30,162 nucleotides of DNA from Deltaproteobacteria bacterium (lineage in GTDB: Bacteria; Desulfobacterota_E; Deferrimicrobia; Deferrimicrobiales; Deferrimicrobiaceae): NCBI GenBank assembly GCA_023488945.1, contig JAMDBZ010000073.1:1-30162 (forward strand), in the 5' to 3' direction. The notes beneath the pieces are model-generated. The model saw only the letters and a list, made by a program, of their open reading frames with translations. It had not been told where the DNA came from and ran no database searches. Made by a program: the position numbers and the translations under genes. This document shows, in pieces, positions 8,063 through 16,397 of this stretch (position 1 is the first letter of the stretch; the number at the start of each line of letters is the position of its first letter).

Positions 8063-8967
8063 CGGCGGCAGGGGCCAGGTTGTCGGTGGTCATCGTGACC
8101 TACCACTCCGCCGATCTCATCGGGCCGTGCCTCGAATCCATCGGCCACGGCGAGGACCCGTCCGTCGAGGTGTTCGTCGTGGACAACGCGTCGCCCGACG
8201 GCACCGCCGGATTCGTCCGGAGGAACTTCCCGGGTGTCGCACTCCTGATGAACACCGGGAACCGGGGATTCGCCGCGGCGAACAACCAGGCTCTCCCCCT
8301 GTGCCGCGGGGAGTACATCGTCCTTCTGAACCCTGACACCGTGGTCCGTCCCGGGGTCCTCGGGGCGCTGGCCGACTACATGGACGCCCACCCGTATGTC
8401 GGCCTCGCGGGCCCCCGGATCGAGAACCCCGACGGAACGAGGCAGGATTCCGTTTCGTATCGGTATCCCGGGGGAAAGTACGCCGTCCGGGAGCTGGCGG
8501 GGCTGCCCGGGGCGATTGCGTGCGTCATGGGCGCATGCCAGATCGTCCGGCGCAAATTGATGGAGGAACTGGGCGGGCTCGACGAGGCTTTCTTCCTCTA
8601 CGCCGAGGACCAGGATCTCTGCCTGAGGATCCGGGCAAGGGGATACGAAATCGGCTACCTCGAGACGGCGACGATTCTCCACTACGGAGGGCGGAGCGAG
8701 CGGGAATTCGAGCCGATCGAGGTGTTCCGGAAGAAGGTCCGGGCGGAGTATCGCTTCTATCGCAAGCATTACCGCCCTGAGACGATCCGGCGGATCCGGA
8801 GAGCCCATCTCGTGCGTTCCCTCTGGCGGATGGCGTCGATCAGGACCCTCATGCTTGTGACCCGGGACCGGGACGCCGCGTCCCGGAAGCTCCAGAAATA
8901 CCGGGCGGTCTATGAGGCGGCGCACGACGCCGCGAAAGAGGCGGGCCAGGGTGGAACGGGCCCCTGA
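8059..8967 (+). CDS. GT2 glycosyltransferase, rhamnosyltransferase-like
   Basis: A 302-aa inverting GT-A enzyme of the WbbL/RfbN-like group. Visible are LSVVIVTYHSADLIGPCLESI, VFVVDNASPDGTAGFV, NTGNRGFAAANNQAL, the metal-binding LLNPDTVV, GACQIVRRKLMEELGGLDEAFFLYAEDQDLCLRIRARGY with the catalytic acidic pair, and a basic C-terminal tail. WbbL-type members often transfer deoxyhexoses such as rhamnose. Start ATG 8059 overlaps the preceding stop by four bases, with GAGAGG just upstream. The 3' end overlaps the start of the methyltransferase gene by about 17 bases. Confidence 0.85.
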   Translation: MTAAGARLSVVIVTYHSADLIGPCLESIGHGEDPSVEVFVVDNASPDGTAGFVRRNFPGVALLMNTGNRGFAAANNQALPLCRGEYIVLLNPDTVVRPGVLGALADYMDAHPYVGLAGPRIENPDGTRQDSVSYRYPGGKYAVRELAGLPGAIACVMGACQIVRRKLMEELGGLDEAFFLYAEDQDLCLRIRARGYEIGYLETATILHYGGRSEREFEPIEVFRKKVRAEYRFYRKHYRPETIRRIRRAHLVRSLWRMASIRTLMLVTRDRDAASRKLQKYRAVYEAAHDAAKEAGQGGTGP

Positions 8968-9793
8968 GAAATGCATCTTGTGCGGAGCGACGGAGCGGGA
9001 GCCGCTCGTTCGCCGGGGAGACTGGACGATCCGTCGGTGCATGGGCTGCGGACTCGGCGTCCTCGACCCGCGGCCCGGCCCTGGAGAGCTTTCGGCTCTC
9101 TACGGGAGCGCCTATTTCGTCAAACATTTCGACGCAGGCCTCGCACCCGGGTCCGAGGCGATGCGCAGGCGCCTGGCCGGGGAGAACCACCGCGTCCGGT
9201 TCTTCCGCCCCCTGCGGAAGAGCGGCCGGGTTCTCGACGTCGGGTGCGGCCGGGGGTATTTTCTTCTTCGCTGCCGCGAGCTGGGGTACGACGTGGAGGG
9301 GTTCGACGTCTCGAGCGAGGCGGCGTCCTATGTGAGGGATATGCTCGGCATCCCGGTCCGCACCGGATCTTTCGAGTCCGCCCCGTTCGAGGAGGGGGCC
9401 TGCGACGTGGTGACCATGTGGCACGCTCTTGAGCACACCGCCGACCCGAGGGTCTATCTCGACAGGGCGCACCGGCTGCTGCGACCGGACGGCGTGCTCG
9501 TCGTGGACGTTCCGAACTACCGGGGGACCGACGCCCGCATCAAGGGGGCGGACTGGGAGGATTGGGACCTGCCGTACCATTTCTTTCACTTTACGAAGAC
9601 GACGCTGGACGCGCTCCTCGCGGCGCACGGGTTCACCGTTGTCCGGCGCAAGGATTACCACTCCGAGTGGGTCAAGGCGCGGCTCAAACGGATTCCCGTT
9701 ATCGGCCTCTTCGCCCGAACCGTGGCAAAATGCTTCTCTGGATCGAGCTACGCCGTGGCCGCGTGCAAGATGGATGGTCGGGAAAGGGGTTGA
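8951..9793 (+). CDS. Class I SAM methyltransferase with N-terminal zinc ribbon
   Basis: A 280-aa protein with two CxxC pairs at the N-terminus (C8/C11 and C30/C33), forming a predicted zinc ribbon. A Rossmann methyltransferase follows: VLDVGCGRGYFLLRC (motif I), VEGFDVSSEAA, CDVVTMWHALEHTADP and LLRPDGVLVVDVPNY. This architecture is common in sugar C- or O-methyltransferases within O-antigen loci. I chose GTG 8951, preceded by AAAGAGG (8935-8941). It places the first Cys pair near the N-terminus, whereas the in-frame ATG 8912 would add 13 mostly Arg/Lys residues inside the previous gene. The substrate is unknown. Confidence 0.82.
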   Translation: MERAPEKCILCGATEREPLVRRGDWTIRRCMGCGLGVLDPRPGPGELSALYGSAYFVKHFDAGLAPGSEAMRRRLAGENHRVRFFRPLRKSGRVLDVGCGRGYFLLRCRELGYDVEGFDVSSEAASYVRDMLGIPVRTGSFESAPFEEGACDVVTMWHALEHTADPRVYLDRAHRLLRPDGVLVVDVPNYRGTDARIKGADWEDWDLPYHFFHFTKTTLDALLAAHGFTVVRRKDYHSEWVKARLKRIPVIGLFARTVAKCFSGSSYAVAACKMDGRERG

Positions 9794-9796
9794 GGG

Positions 9797-10741
9797 ATGG
9801 GTTTGGAACGGGTGAACGCGGAAGCGTTCCGGGGCACCTTCCTCGGCCGGCTCCTGGCGGAAGGGGAGTTTCGGTTCGACCGGCTCGAGATTTCGGGCAT
9901 CGACAACCACCCGGTCTTCCGGGTCAACGCCCCCGATATGCCGGAGCAGGAAATCTGCCTGTTCCAAAAGAGTGTGGCCTCGGGCGATGCGTATGTCCGG
10001 TTCATCGGCGAACGGGTCGTGACAGGGATGAGGGAGCGGAAGTCCGTACCCGTCGTGCGCTTTGCCGATGGGGAGTACGCCTTCTACGATCTGTCGCTCA
10101 AGTGCAACGGCTTGTACCTCCAGGCGGAGTCGGTCGAGGCGATCCGCCGCGCCTTGCCGCTGCACGTGGAAGCGCTCCGGTTCATCGCCGGGACGGGGAT
10201 GATCGCCCCGCTGGTGTTCCCGGGGAACGTGCGGCGCCGCGGCGGCCTTGCCGCGTTGCTCGGAAAAAGACGGGGAGACGATTCGGCGATCCGGTTCCTC
10301 GAGTTTCTCGGCAAGAACGGGATTTACTTGACGGGATCGAACTATGTCCCGTTTTACGCTGTCTATGCCTGGCTCTCCTCGGACGCTTTTGCGAAGGCAG
10401 TCGACGGCGCGACCGTCTGCGTCGTCAATTCGGATTTCGACGGGGCCGCCTGCGAGGACTGGTTCGGGCGCGCCGGCTCGCGCCCCCGGATCATCCACGC
10501 CCCGATACCGGGATCGTGCGTAGCCACGCAATGGGACGCGATGCGGGAGGAGGTCCTCCGGAAAATTCCCGGCGACGCGGACCTGTGTCTCGTCGGCGCG
10601 GGGGCAGGCGCTCTTCCGGCGTGCGTCGACATTGCGCGGCGATCCGGCGTCCCGGCGATTGACGGGGGGCATATCCTCAACATGATGAACGCCCTCGAAC
10701 GGAAGTCGGGGGGGCCGCGTCTTTATACTTACCGGCGATGA
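9797..10741 (+). CDS. Putative GT-D-fold-like glycosyltransferase
   Basis: A 314-aa protein three bases after the methyltransferase. It has no GT-A or GT-B signature. Two segments resemble the GT-D (DUF1792/SP_1767-type) family: VVRFADGEYAFYDLS around residues 86-100, with a D91-x-E93 pair like the family's metal-binding DxE, and a C-terminal stretch DLCLVGAGAGALPACVDIARRSGVPAIDGGHILNMM (about 262-297), like the family's conserved end near an Asp-x-Gly-His. The N-terminal 80 residues are unfamiliar. Position within a core-glycan operon supports a transferase role, but the fold is an inference. Its last four bases overlap the next gene (ATGA at 10738). Confidence 0.55.
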   Translation: MGLERVNAEAFRGTFLGRLLAEGEFRFDRLEISGIDNHPVFRVNAPDMPEQEICLFQKSVASGDAYVRFIGERVVTGMRERKSVPVVRFADGEYAFYDLSLKCNGLYLQAESVEAIRRALPLHVEALRFIAGTGMIAPLVFPGNVRRRGGLAALLGKRRGDDSAIRFLEFLGKNGIYLTGSNYVPFYAVYAWLSSDAFAKAVDGATVCVVNSDFDGAACEDWFGRAGSRPRIIHAPIPGSCVATQWDAMREEVLRKIPGDADLCLVGAGAGALPACVDIARRSGVPAIDGGHILNMMNALERKSGGPRLYTYRR

Positions 10742-11895
10742 ACGATCCATTCAAACCCCTGCGAAAGTCATTCCGGTCGTGGAGGAACCTCCGTCGGATC
10801 GAACGGGAGGATGCCAGGTACCGGCGCACCTTCCAAAGGCGCGGCCTTGCGATCCCCGACGACCGAGCCATTATGGACGCGATCCGGGCCAGACGCCCGG
10901 GCGTCCACCCGGCGCCGAAGGGACGTCTCGGGATTGCGGCGATCTACCACGATTACAATTGGGAGGAGGGGACTCTGCGGCCCGCGCTGGAGAAGTTCGG
11001 AGACGTCCGGCGGTACGACTGGGTCGAACGGTTCGACCATGGCCGGAAGGATTGGGCCTCCTCGGTCAAGACGGCGATGAACCGGGATCTATTGGATATT
11101 CTCGGCCACGCCGTCCGCGAGGGCCCGCTGCATGCCGTCTTTGCCTATCTGTCCGGCGAGATCGTCGATCCCGCGACGGTCGAGGCGATGTCCGCCCTGG
11201 GCGTCCCGATGGTCAACCTGGCGCTCAACGACACGGAATCGTTCGTCGGGAGAGTCCGGGGAAGGACAGCGATGGGCGCGCGCGACATCTGCCGGCACTT
11301 CGACCTCTGTTGGACGAGCACTCGGAACGCCCTGGAGAAGTACGTCGTGGAAGGGGCGGTCCCCGTCTATCTCCCGGAAGGGGCCAACCCCGAACTCCAC
11401 CGGCCATACCACGTCCCGAAGGAGTTCGACGTCTCGTTCGTGGGGATGTGCCACGGCAACCGCCCCGAGGTCGTCGCCCGCCTGCGCCGTGCCGGGATCG
11501 GCGTTGAGGCGTTCGGCCGCGGCTGGCCGAACGGGCCGCTTCCGACGGAGGAAATGGTCCGAACCTACTCCCGCAGCCGGATCAACCTGGGCTTCGGCGG
11601 CATCGCGGGCTACAAGGACACATACCACCTCAAGGGGAGGGATTTCGAGGTGCCCATGAGCGGCGGACTCTACCTCACGGAACACCACGACGAGTTGGCG
11701 GACGTCTTCGATATCGGGAAGGAGATCGTGACCTATTCCGGCTTCGACGACCTCGTGTCGAAGATCCGGTGGCTGCTGGACCGCCCGGAGGAAGCGGAGG
11801 CGATCCGGCGCGCCGGCCATGCCCGTGCGATCCGCGAGCACACCTGGGAGATGCGCTTCGAGCGGGTATTCCGGCTGATGGGGGTGATCGCCTAG
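10738..11895 (+). CDS. CgeB-like glycosyltransferase (GT-B)
   Basis: A 385-aa protein with a basic N-terminus (RKSFRSWRNLRRIERED) and then GRLGIAAIYHDYNWEEGTLRPALEKFGDVRRYDW, as in DUF3880/CgeB-type transferases. The later part, FDVSFVGMCHGNRPEVVARLRRAGIGVEAFGRGW, SRSRINLGFGG, KGRDFEVPMSGGLYLTEHHDELADVFDIGKEIVTY, is the characteristic CgeB/glyco_trans_1_2 C-terminal domain. Such proteins occur in spore-coat, O-antigen and flagellin glycan loci. The exact donor is not evident. It is the last gene of the plus-strand block, and its stop shares the CTAG palindrome with the convergent gene's stop. Confidence 0.78.
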   Translation: MNDPFKPLRKSFRSWRNLRRIEREDARYRRTFQRRGLAIPDDRAIMDAIRARRPGVHPAPKGRLGIAAIYHDYNWEEGTLRPALEKFGDVRRYDWVERFDHGRKDWASSVKTAMNRDLLDILGHAVREGPLHAVFAYLSGEIVDPATVEAMSALGVPMVNLALNDTESFVGRVRGRTAMGARDICRHFDLCWTSTRNALEKYVVEGAVPVYLPEGANPELHRPYHVPKEFDVSFVGMCHGNRPEVVARLRRAGIGVEAFGRGWPNGPLPTEEMVRTYSRSRINLGFGGIAGYKDTYHLKGRDFEVPMSGGLYLTEHHDELADVFDIGKEIVTYSGFDDLVSKIRWLLDRPEEAEAIRRAGHARAIREHTWEMRFERVFRLMGVIA

Positions 11896-12980
11896 ATCCG
11901 CCCCGCCCCGCCCGCCGCGTCCAGGACTTCGAACGCCGTCCGGACAACCCGCTCCGCTTCCAGCTCCTCGAGGCACAGGGACCGCTCCGTCCCGTCGCAC
12001 CCCTTTCGATGGCAGGGGAGGCACGGCATCTCCGGCGCGACGATCCGGTGCCGGGCGTCGACGACCGTCCAGGACCTCCAGTCCGACGGCCCGAAGATCG
12101 TGACGGTTGCGGTGCCGACGGCGGCGGCGATGTGCGGGGCCGCGCTGTCGACGCCCGCGTGGAGGGTGCTCATGGACAACAGGGCGGCGAGCTCCCCGAG
12201 CGTGGTCCTGCCGGCGACGTGGAAAGCGCGACCGCGGCGCGGCCCGATGATCTCCTCGGCCGCGGTTCCTTCGTCCGCGGACCCGATGAGCAACGACCGA
12301 ATCCGGCGCCCCTCCCAGAGCCGGTCGATCATCTCCCCCCATTTCCCGTAGCCCCATTCCTTGTACTTCCATCGTGAGAACGGATTGATCGTGACCCACC
12401 TGTCGCCGTCCCGGAGGCCGATCTCCGACAGGATCCGCCGAACGCGCGCGGCGTCGTCCGGGGAAATGTACAGCCGCGGGGTGGAGTCCTCCGCCCCGAT
12501 TCCGATGGCCCGCAGGATGCGGAGGGACTGGTCGCCGCCGGGGTGGGCCGGCGGAGGCGCCGGCACCAGTTCGGGGATCAGCCTGTCGAAGATGAAGCGG
12601 CGCCAGCGTGCCCCGTCGCCCCGGTAGGCGACCTTCTCGGAGGCCCCCGTCAGGAGGGCCAGCAGGGCCCCGCGGTCGCCGGTTCGCAGGTCGATGACAA
12701 GGTCGTATCGCGCTCCACGCAGGTGCCGGAATAGACGGAGGTTTTCCCGTCCCAGCTCGGCCAGCTTGCCGCGTCCCTTTCCCGCCTCGAGGACCTCGTG
12801 AAGATGGGGATCCGCCGACAGCAGAGACCCGTACGGCCGGCGGACAAGCGCCGAGATCCTGGCGTCGGGATGCCTCGTCTTCAGGGCGCGAAAGGTCGGG
12901 GTTGCGAGGACGACGTCCCCGATGTCGCCCAGCTGGATGACGAGGACGTTCCGGTAACCCCTATGCTCGTTGCGCGCCAT
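11892..12980 (-). CDS. Third GT9 heptosyltransferase (WaaQ-like)
   Basis: A 362-aa GT9 protein: NVLVIQLGDIGDVVLATPTFRALKTRHPDARISALV at the N-terminus, VTINPFSRWKYKEWGYGKWGEMIDRL at the start of the C-terminal domain, and HAGVDSAAPHIAAAVGTATVTIFGPSDWRSW at the ADP-heptose site. The GDIGD start and SRWKYKEW segment are closer to the WaaQ (heptosyltransferase III) subgroup than to the waaF and waaC copies in this window. It may add a branch heptose. It is the last gene of the minus-strand block, 12 bp after the ColD-like gene. Stop TAG (11894-11892) overlaps the convergent CgeB-like gene. Confidence 0.85.
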   Translation of the reverse strand: MARNEHRGYRNVLVIQLGDIGDVVLATPTFRALKTRHPDARISALVRRPYGSLLSADPHLHEVLEAGKGRGKLAELGRENLRLFRHLRGARYDLVIDLRTGDRGALLALLTGASEKVAYRGDGARWRRFIFDRLIPELVPAPPPAHPGGDQSLRILRAIGIGAEDSTPRLYISPDDAARVRRILSEIGLRDGDRWVTINPFSRWKYKEWGYGKWGEMIDRLWEGRRIRSLLIGSADEGTAAEEIIGPRRGRAFHVAGRTTLGELAALLSMSTLHAGVDSAAPHIAAAVGTATVTIFGPSDWRSWTVVDARHRIVAPEMPCLPCHRKGCDGTERSLCLEELEAERVVRTAFEVLDAAGGAGRI

Positions 12981-12992
12981 TCCCCCGCGGCG

Positions 12993-14261
12993 TCAGTACC
13001 GCTTCACGAAATCCGCCAGGAGCTCGATCAGACGGTCCATATCCTGATCGGCCGTCAAAGGGGACAGGCCGAGATAAAAGCCCTGCTCGTGCACGATGTC
13101 CGCGCCGGGGCAGCTCCCTTCCCGGAACGCGGGGAACATCTTCGCCGCCGGCTGCCGGGCGATGTTCCCGGTCACGATGGGCCGCGTCTCGACCCCGGCC
13201 TCCTCGAGATACAAGGTGAGGTCGCCGCGCCGGAATGGGGCCCCCCGGTCGACGAGAACCGGAAGGGCCATCCAGACGGATTTCGCGCCGGGCGCCACGC
13301 GCGGCTTCCGCAGGAATTCGCACCCTTCGACGAAGGAGTAGAACCGCTCACCGAGGGATACGCGTCGTTCATTGAACCGCGGCAGCTTCTCGATCTGGCA
13401 CAGGCCGAAGCCGGCTTGGAGCTCGGTCGGGCGGACGTTGAAACCCCATCCCACGAACGCGTAGCGGGGGTCCACATCGTAGCCCGCGAGCGACGCGAAA
13501 TCCGCGGAGTCGACGTTCCTCAGCCACCCGTGGGCCCGGAGCACGCGGAGCCGGTCCGCGAGGAGGGGGTCGCCGACTGTGATCATCCCCCCCTCCATCG
13601 TCGTCATGTGATGGGAAAAGAAGAACGAGAAGCTCGAACCCAGCCCGAAGGTCCCCACCTTGCGGCCGTTCCACTCCGATCCCAGGGCCTCGCAGCAGTC
13701 CTCGAGCAGGACCAGGTTCCTCGATCGGGCGATCTCCAGGACGGAGTCCATCGGGCACGGGTTCCCCATGATGTGGACCAGGAAGAGCGCCTTGGCCGGC
13801 GGTTTCGCCTTTCGCTCCAGGTCCTCCAGCGACAGGTTCAGCGTCTCGGGATCGACATCGACGAGCCGGACATTGAGGCCCGCCATGAGGATCGACCAGA
13901 TGTGCGTGGGCCATGTGACAGCCGGGACCAGGACGGTGTCGCCGGGCCGGAGAATGCCGTCCGGCGGGCTGACGAGGAGGAACGACAGAAGAAGGTCCGC
14001 AGAGGACCCGCTGTTGACCATGATCGCGTGGGGGGATCCCTGGAATTGCGCGAAGAGCCCCTCGAACATGCGCGTCTTCTCCCACATGGTCGTCCGGAAA
14101 TTGCACATGGAGTCGAGCGCCTCGATGATCTCTTCGGCGCCGTACGCGGCCATGCTGAGCGGGTACCAGTACCTTTGGGGCTTGGCCTCGTTGATCCGGC
14201 TGGCCGACTCGAGGAGGAGTTCGATGGCTCCCTGGAGTTTCCGGGTCAGTTCGATGTTCAT
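12993..14261 (-). CDS. colD: ColD/RfbH-type PLP-dependent sugar 3-dehydratase
   Basis: A 422-aa DegT-fold protein in which the PLP Schiff-base lysine is replaced by histidine: GTFGLGSSFSFFFSHHMTTMEGG, with H217 aligned to K186 of the WbpE-like paralogue at 776. Known members with His here (ColD, and E1/RfbH) remove the C3 hydroxyl of 4-keto-6-deoxy sugars. Other segments, RAHGWLRNVD, GFNVRPTELQAGFGLCQIEKLPRFNERR and GVETRPIVTGN, resemble ColD, which acts on GDP-4-keto-6-deoxymannose. No Cys-rich iron-sulfur motif of the E1 type was seen. The ATG overlaps the upstream synthase stop by four bases (14258-14261), so the two are coupled. Substrate GDP- versus CDP-linked remains inference. Confidence 0.85.
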   Translation of the reverse strand: MNIELTRKLQGAIELLLESASRINEAKPQRYWYPLSMAAYGAEEIIEALDSMCNFRTTMWEKTRMFEGLFAQFQGSPHAIMVNSGSSADLLLSFLLVSPPDGILRPGDTVLVPAVTWPTHIWSILMAGLNVRLVDVDPETLNLSLEDLERKAKPPAKALFLVHIMGNPCPMDSVLEIARSRNLVLLEDCCEALGSEWNGRKVGTFGLGSSFSFFFSHHMTTMEGGMITVGDPLLADRLRVLRAHGWLRNVDSADFASLAGYDVDPRYAFVGWGFNVRPTELQAGFGLCQIEKLPRFNERRVSLGERFYSFVEGCEFLRKPRVAPGAKSVWMALPVLVDRGAPFRRGDLTLYLEEAGVETRPIVTGNIARQPAAKMFPAFREGSCPGADIVHEQGFYLGLSPLTADQDMDRLIELLADFVKRY

Positions 14262-15202
14262 CCGGTTCCCCCCTGACGGCGGATCGTCCGGTACTCTTCG
14301 ATCGTACGCCGGATTCCCTCACGCAACCCGATCTTCGGGTGGAACCCCGACCGGCTAAGCCGGGCGACGTCGAGGCATTTCCGGGGCATTCCGTCCGGAC
14401 GGGACGAGTCCCACTCGATCTTCCCCCGGTATCCCGCCATTTCCGACACGAGATCTGCGAGCTTCCCGATGCTGAGATCCTCTCCCGTCCCGACATTGAT
14501 GATCTCCGGGTCGTCATACCGCTCCATGAGGTGCAGCATCGCATCGGCCACGTCGTCGACGTGGATGAATTCCCGTCGGGGCCGCCCCGTCCCCCACAAC
14601 GTCACGTTCTCCGTTCCTTCCTCCGCCGCGTCGACGAACCGTTTCACAAGGGCCGTCAGGACGTGCGACCGTTGGAGGTCGTAGTGGTCGTTGGTCCCGT
14701 AGATGTTGCACGGCATCGGGCAGATCGTCGCCATCCCGTGCTGGCGCCGGTAGTACGAGGCCATCTTCAGGCCCGCGATCTTCGCCAGAGCGTACCCTTC
14801 GTTGGTCGGCTCGAGCGGGCCGGTCAGGAGGAATTCCTCGCGCATCGGCTGCGGGCACTCCCGGGGGTAAACGCAGGAGCTCCCGAGGAAAAGGTTCTTG
14901 ATCGTTCCGTATTTCCGGCAGGCCTCGAAGAGGTTGATCTGGATCCGCAGATTATCGACAAGAAACCCGACGGGATCCGCGATGTTCGCCGCGATCCCTC
15001 CGACTTTCGCCGCGATCATGAAGACATGCTGGGGACGATGTTTCTCGAAATAGCCATCCACGACTACCCCGTCCTTCAGGTCCAGTTCCCGCCGGGAGGG
15101 GCTCAGGACGTTGCGGTACCCTCTGGCCCCCAGCGCCCGAAGCAGGGCGGAGCCGACCATTCCCGTACCGCCGGTGACCAAAATCTTCCTGTCCTTCTCC
15201 AC
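14258..15202 (-). CDS. fcl: GDP-L-fucose synthase / ColC-like epimerase-reductase
   Basis: A 314-aa extended short-chain dehydrogenase that epimerises and reduces GDP-4-keto-6-deoxyhexoses. KILVTGGTGMVGSALLRAL is the NADP-binding loop. The catalytic set is complete and sits one residue later than in E. coli Fcl: S108, C110 (GSSCVYP), Y137 and K141 (YALAK), H180 (LQRSHV). GTG 15202 was chosen because it puts the nucleotide-binding loop at residues 7-17 and has AGAGGG upstream. The longer open frame to 15979 overlaps the preceding methyltransferase antisense-free region and lacks homology. Next to a ColD-type dehydratase, a colitose-synthase (ColC) role is as likely as fucose synthesis. Confidence 0.87.
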   Translation of the reverse strand: MEKDRKILVTGGTGMVGSALLRALGARGYRNVLSPSRRELDLKDGVVVDGYFEKHRPQHVFMIAAKVGGIAANIADPVGFLVDNLRIQINLFEACRKYGTIKNLFLGSSCVYPRECPQPMREEFLLTGPLEPTNEGYALAKIAGLKMASYYRRQHGMATICPMPCNIYGTNDHYDLQRSHVLTALVKRFVDAAEEGTENVTLWGTGRPRREFIHVDDVADAMLHLMERYDDPEIINVGTGEDLSIGKLADLVSEMAGYRGKIEWDSSRPDGMPRKCLDVARLSRSGFHPKIGLREGIRRTIEEYRTIRRQGGTG

Positions 15203-15321
15203 GATCCCTCTTGGCCGCGCGATCCTTGACGGTCCTCGGTCCGAACGGCTATCTCGGATCCCCCCCGGGTCCCTCGCCGGAGAATGCGTCCGTTTCCGCG
15301 AGGGCCCGAGACGACCCCCGG

Positions 15322-16287
15322 TCAGCGCCTCGTCTCTGCGAACAGGTAGCAGCTTCCCGGGAGGAATGGGATGGGTTCGACATTGACGCGACGGCCCGAC
15401 AACTCCAGGGATTTTTCCGCTTCGCCGTTCTCCCACGATATCCAGCAGCGATTGAACGCCAGGAGGATCCCGTCGGCTCCGAACCAGTCCCTTTCCTTTG
15501 TGTACGCGTATGCGTGCGGCGTGCTCTCGCTGAGGGCCCAGGTGCTGACGAAGAGGTCGAACGATCCCTCGATCTTGTCCATCAAGGGCAGGGGGACCAG
15601 CGTGACCGACGCTTCCTCGCCTCCCGTGTGGCCGTCGCCGGCCAGGCGGACGCGGTCCGGGCCGACTGTGGCGCAAAGGAAGACGTACTGGATGCAGGAA
15701 AAGAGCGGGAGATCGATGATCGTGCAGCGGACGCCGGTCGCAAGATTGTGAAAGATCCGCGCCAGGTTGCCGTAACCGCCCCCGAACTCCAGGACCGACC
15801 GGGTATCCTCGATCCGCAACCCGGAGAAATTCTCGAACCGCACCAGGTGGTGGAGGTGATGGACGGAGTTGATGGCTGTCATTCTCCGCAATCGTCCCGC
15901 GATGAGCGGAGCGCTGAGGCCGCCGGCCGCCGCTCTCGCCAGCCGGTCGGGGCTCCGCCACGCGCAGACTGCCTGCCACTCCGCCTCGTGCGCGGTCCGG
16001 TCCGTGAAGACCATCGTGCCGTTGATCACGGGGTTTTCGAGAAAGTCCGTTCCGAAGCCATGGACGAAATACCTTTCAATGTCCCGGATGTTGCGTGTCC
16101 AGTCGGGATGGACGAACTCCGCATGCTCCGGGCGGTCGCGGAGTGAACCGTAGACGGCGCGGGCCGATTCGAGAGCTGCCCGAAACCGGCTCGCCTCGGC
16201 CTCGGCGTCTCGGAACGCCGATTCGGGAAAGAGGGCCTCGGCCGGGACCCGCCTTCTGCGCGCGATCGATTCCAATAAAAACCTCAT
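15322..16287 (-). CDS. Putative sugar O-methyltransferase
   Basis: A 321-aa protein with a SAM-binding motif in the middle: RSVLEFGGGYGNLARIFHNLATGVRCTIIDLPLFSCIQYVFL, followed by FDLFVSTWALSESTPHAYAYTKERDWFGADGILLAFN. The long N-terminal region (INSVHHLHHLVRFENFSGL) and overall layout match the putative sugar O-methyltransferase group found in LPS loci. ATG 16287 is preferred over the upstream open frame because residues 1-46 of the longer version overlap the promoter region and look non-coding. It is the first gene of the minus-strand block, with a promoter at 16363-16391. A 119-bp gap separates it from the synthase gene. Confidence 0.72.
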   Translation of the reverse strand: MRFLLESIARRRRVPAEALFPESAFRDAEAEASRFRAALESARAVYGSLRDRPEHAEFVHPDWTRNIRDIERYFVHGFGTDFLENPVINGTMVFTDRTAHEAEWQAVCAWRSPDRLARAAAGGLSAPLIAGRLRRMTAINSVHHLHHLVRFENFSGLRIEDTRSVLEFGGGYGNLARIFHNLATGVRCTIIDLPLFSCIQYVFLCATVGPDRVRLAGDGHTGGEEASVTLVPLPLMDKIEGSFDLFVSTWALSESTPHAYAYTKERDWFGADGILLAFNRCWISWENGEAEKSLELSGRRVNVEPIPFLPGSCYLFAETRR

Positions 16288-16362
16288 GCTGATTCCATCC
16301 CTGGAGAGTCCTGTCCCGTCGAGAGCGTGCGGGTGGACGCCGCCGGCGGGTGCCGGATGGGC

Positions 16363-16391
16363 ATTATACCGTTTCCCTTCCGGCGTGTCGG
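16363..16391 (-). promoter_or_regulatory. Promoter of the minus-strand LPS block
   Basis: On the minus strand CCGACA (16391-16386) and a perfect TATAAT (16368-16363) are 17 bp apart. The predicted start near 16356 gives a leader of about 70 nt before ATG 16287. It lies back to back with the FKBP promoter. Confidence 0.6.
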
Positions 16392-16397
16392 GATCTT

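Noticed and set aside
12798..14276. Open frame of 492 codons on the plus strand opposite the GT9 and ColD-like genes
   Set aside because: A shadow of the minus-strand genes, which have clear family motifs and overlapping start/stop junctions.
15203..15979. N-terminal extension of the GDP-fucose-synthase-like gene to 15979
   Set aside because: The extra 259 codons overlap the methyltransferase gene on the same strand in another frame and have no domain. The Rossmann motif starts properly from GTG 15202.
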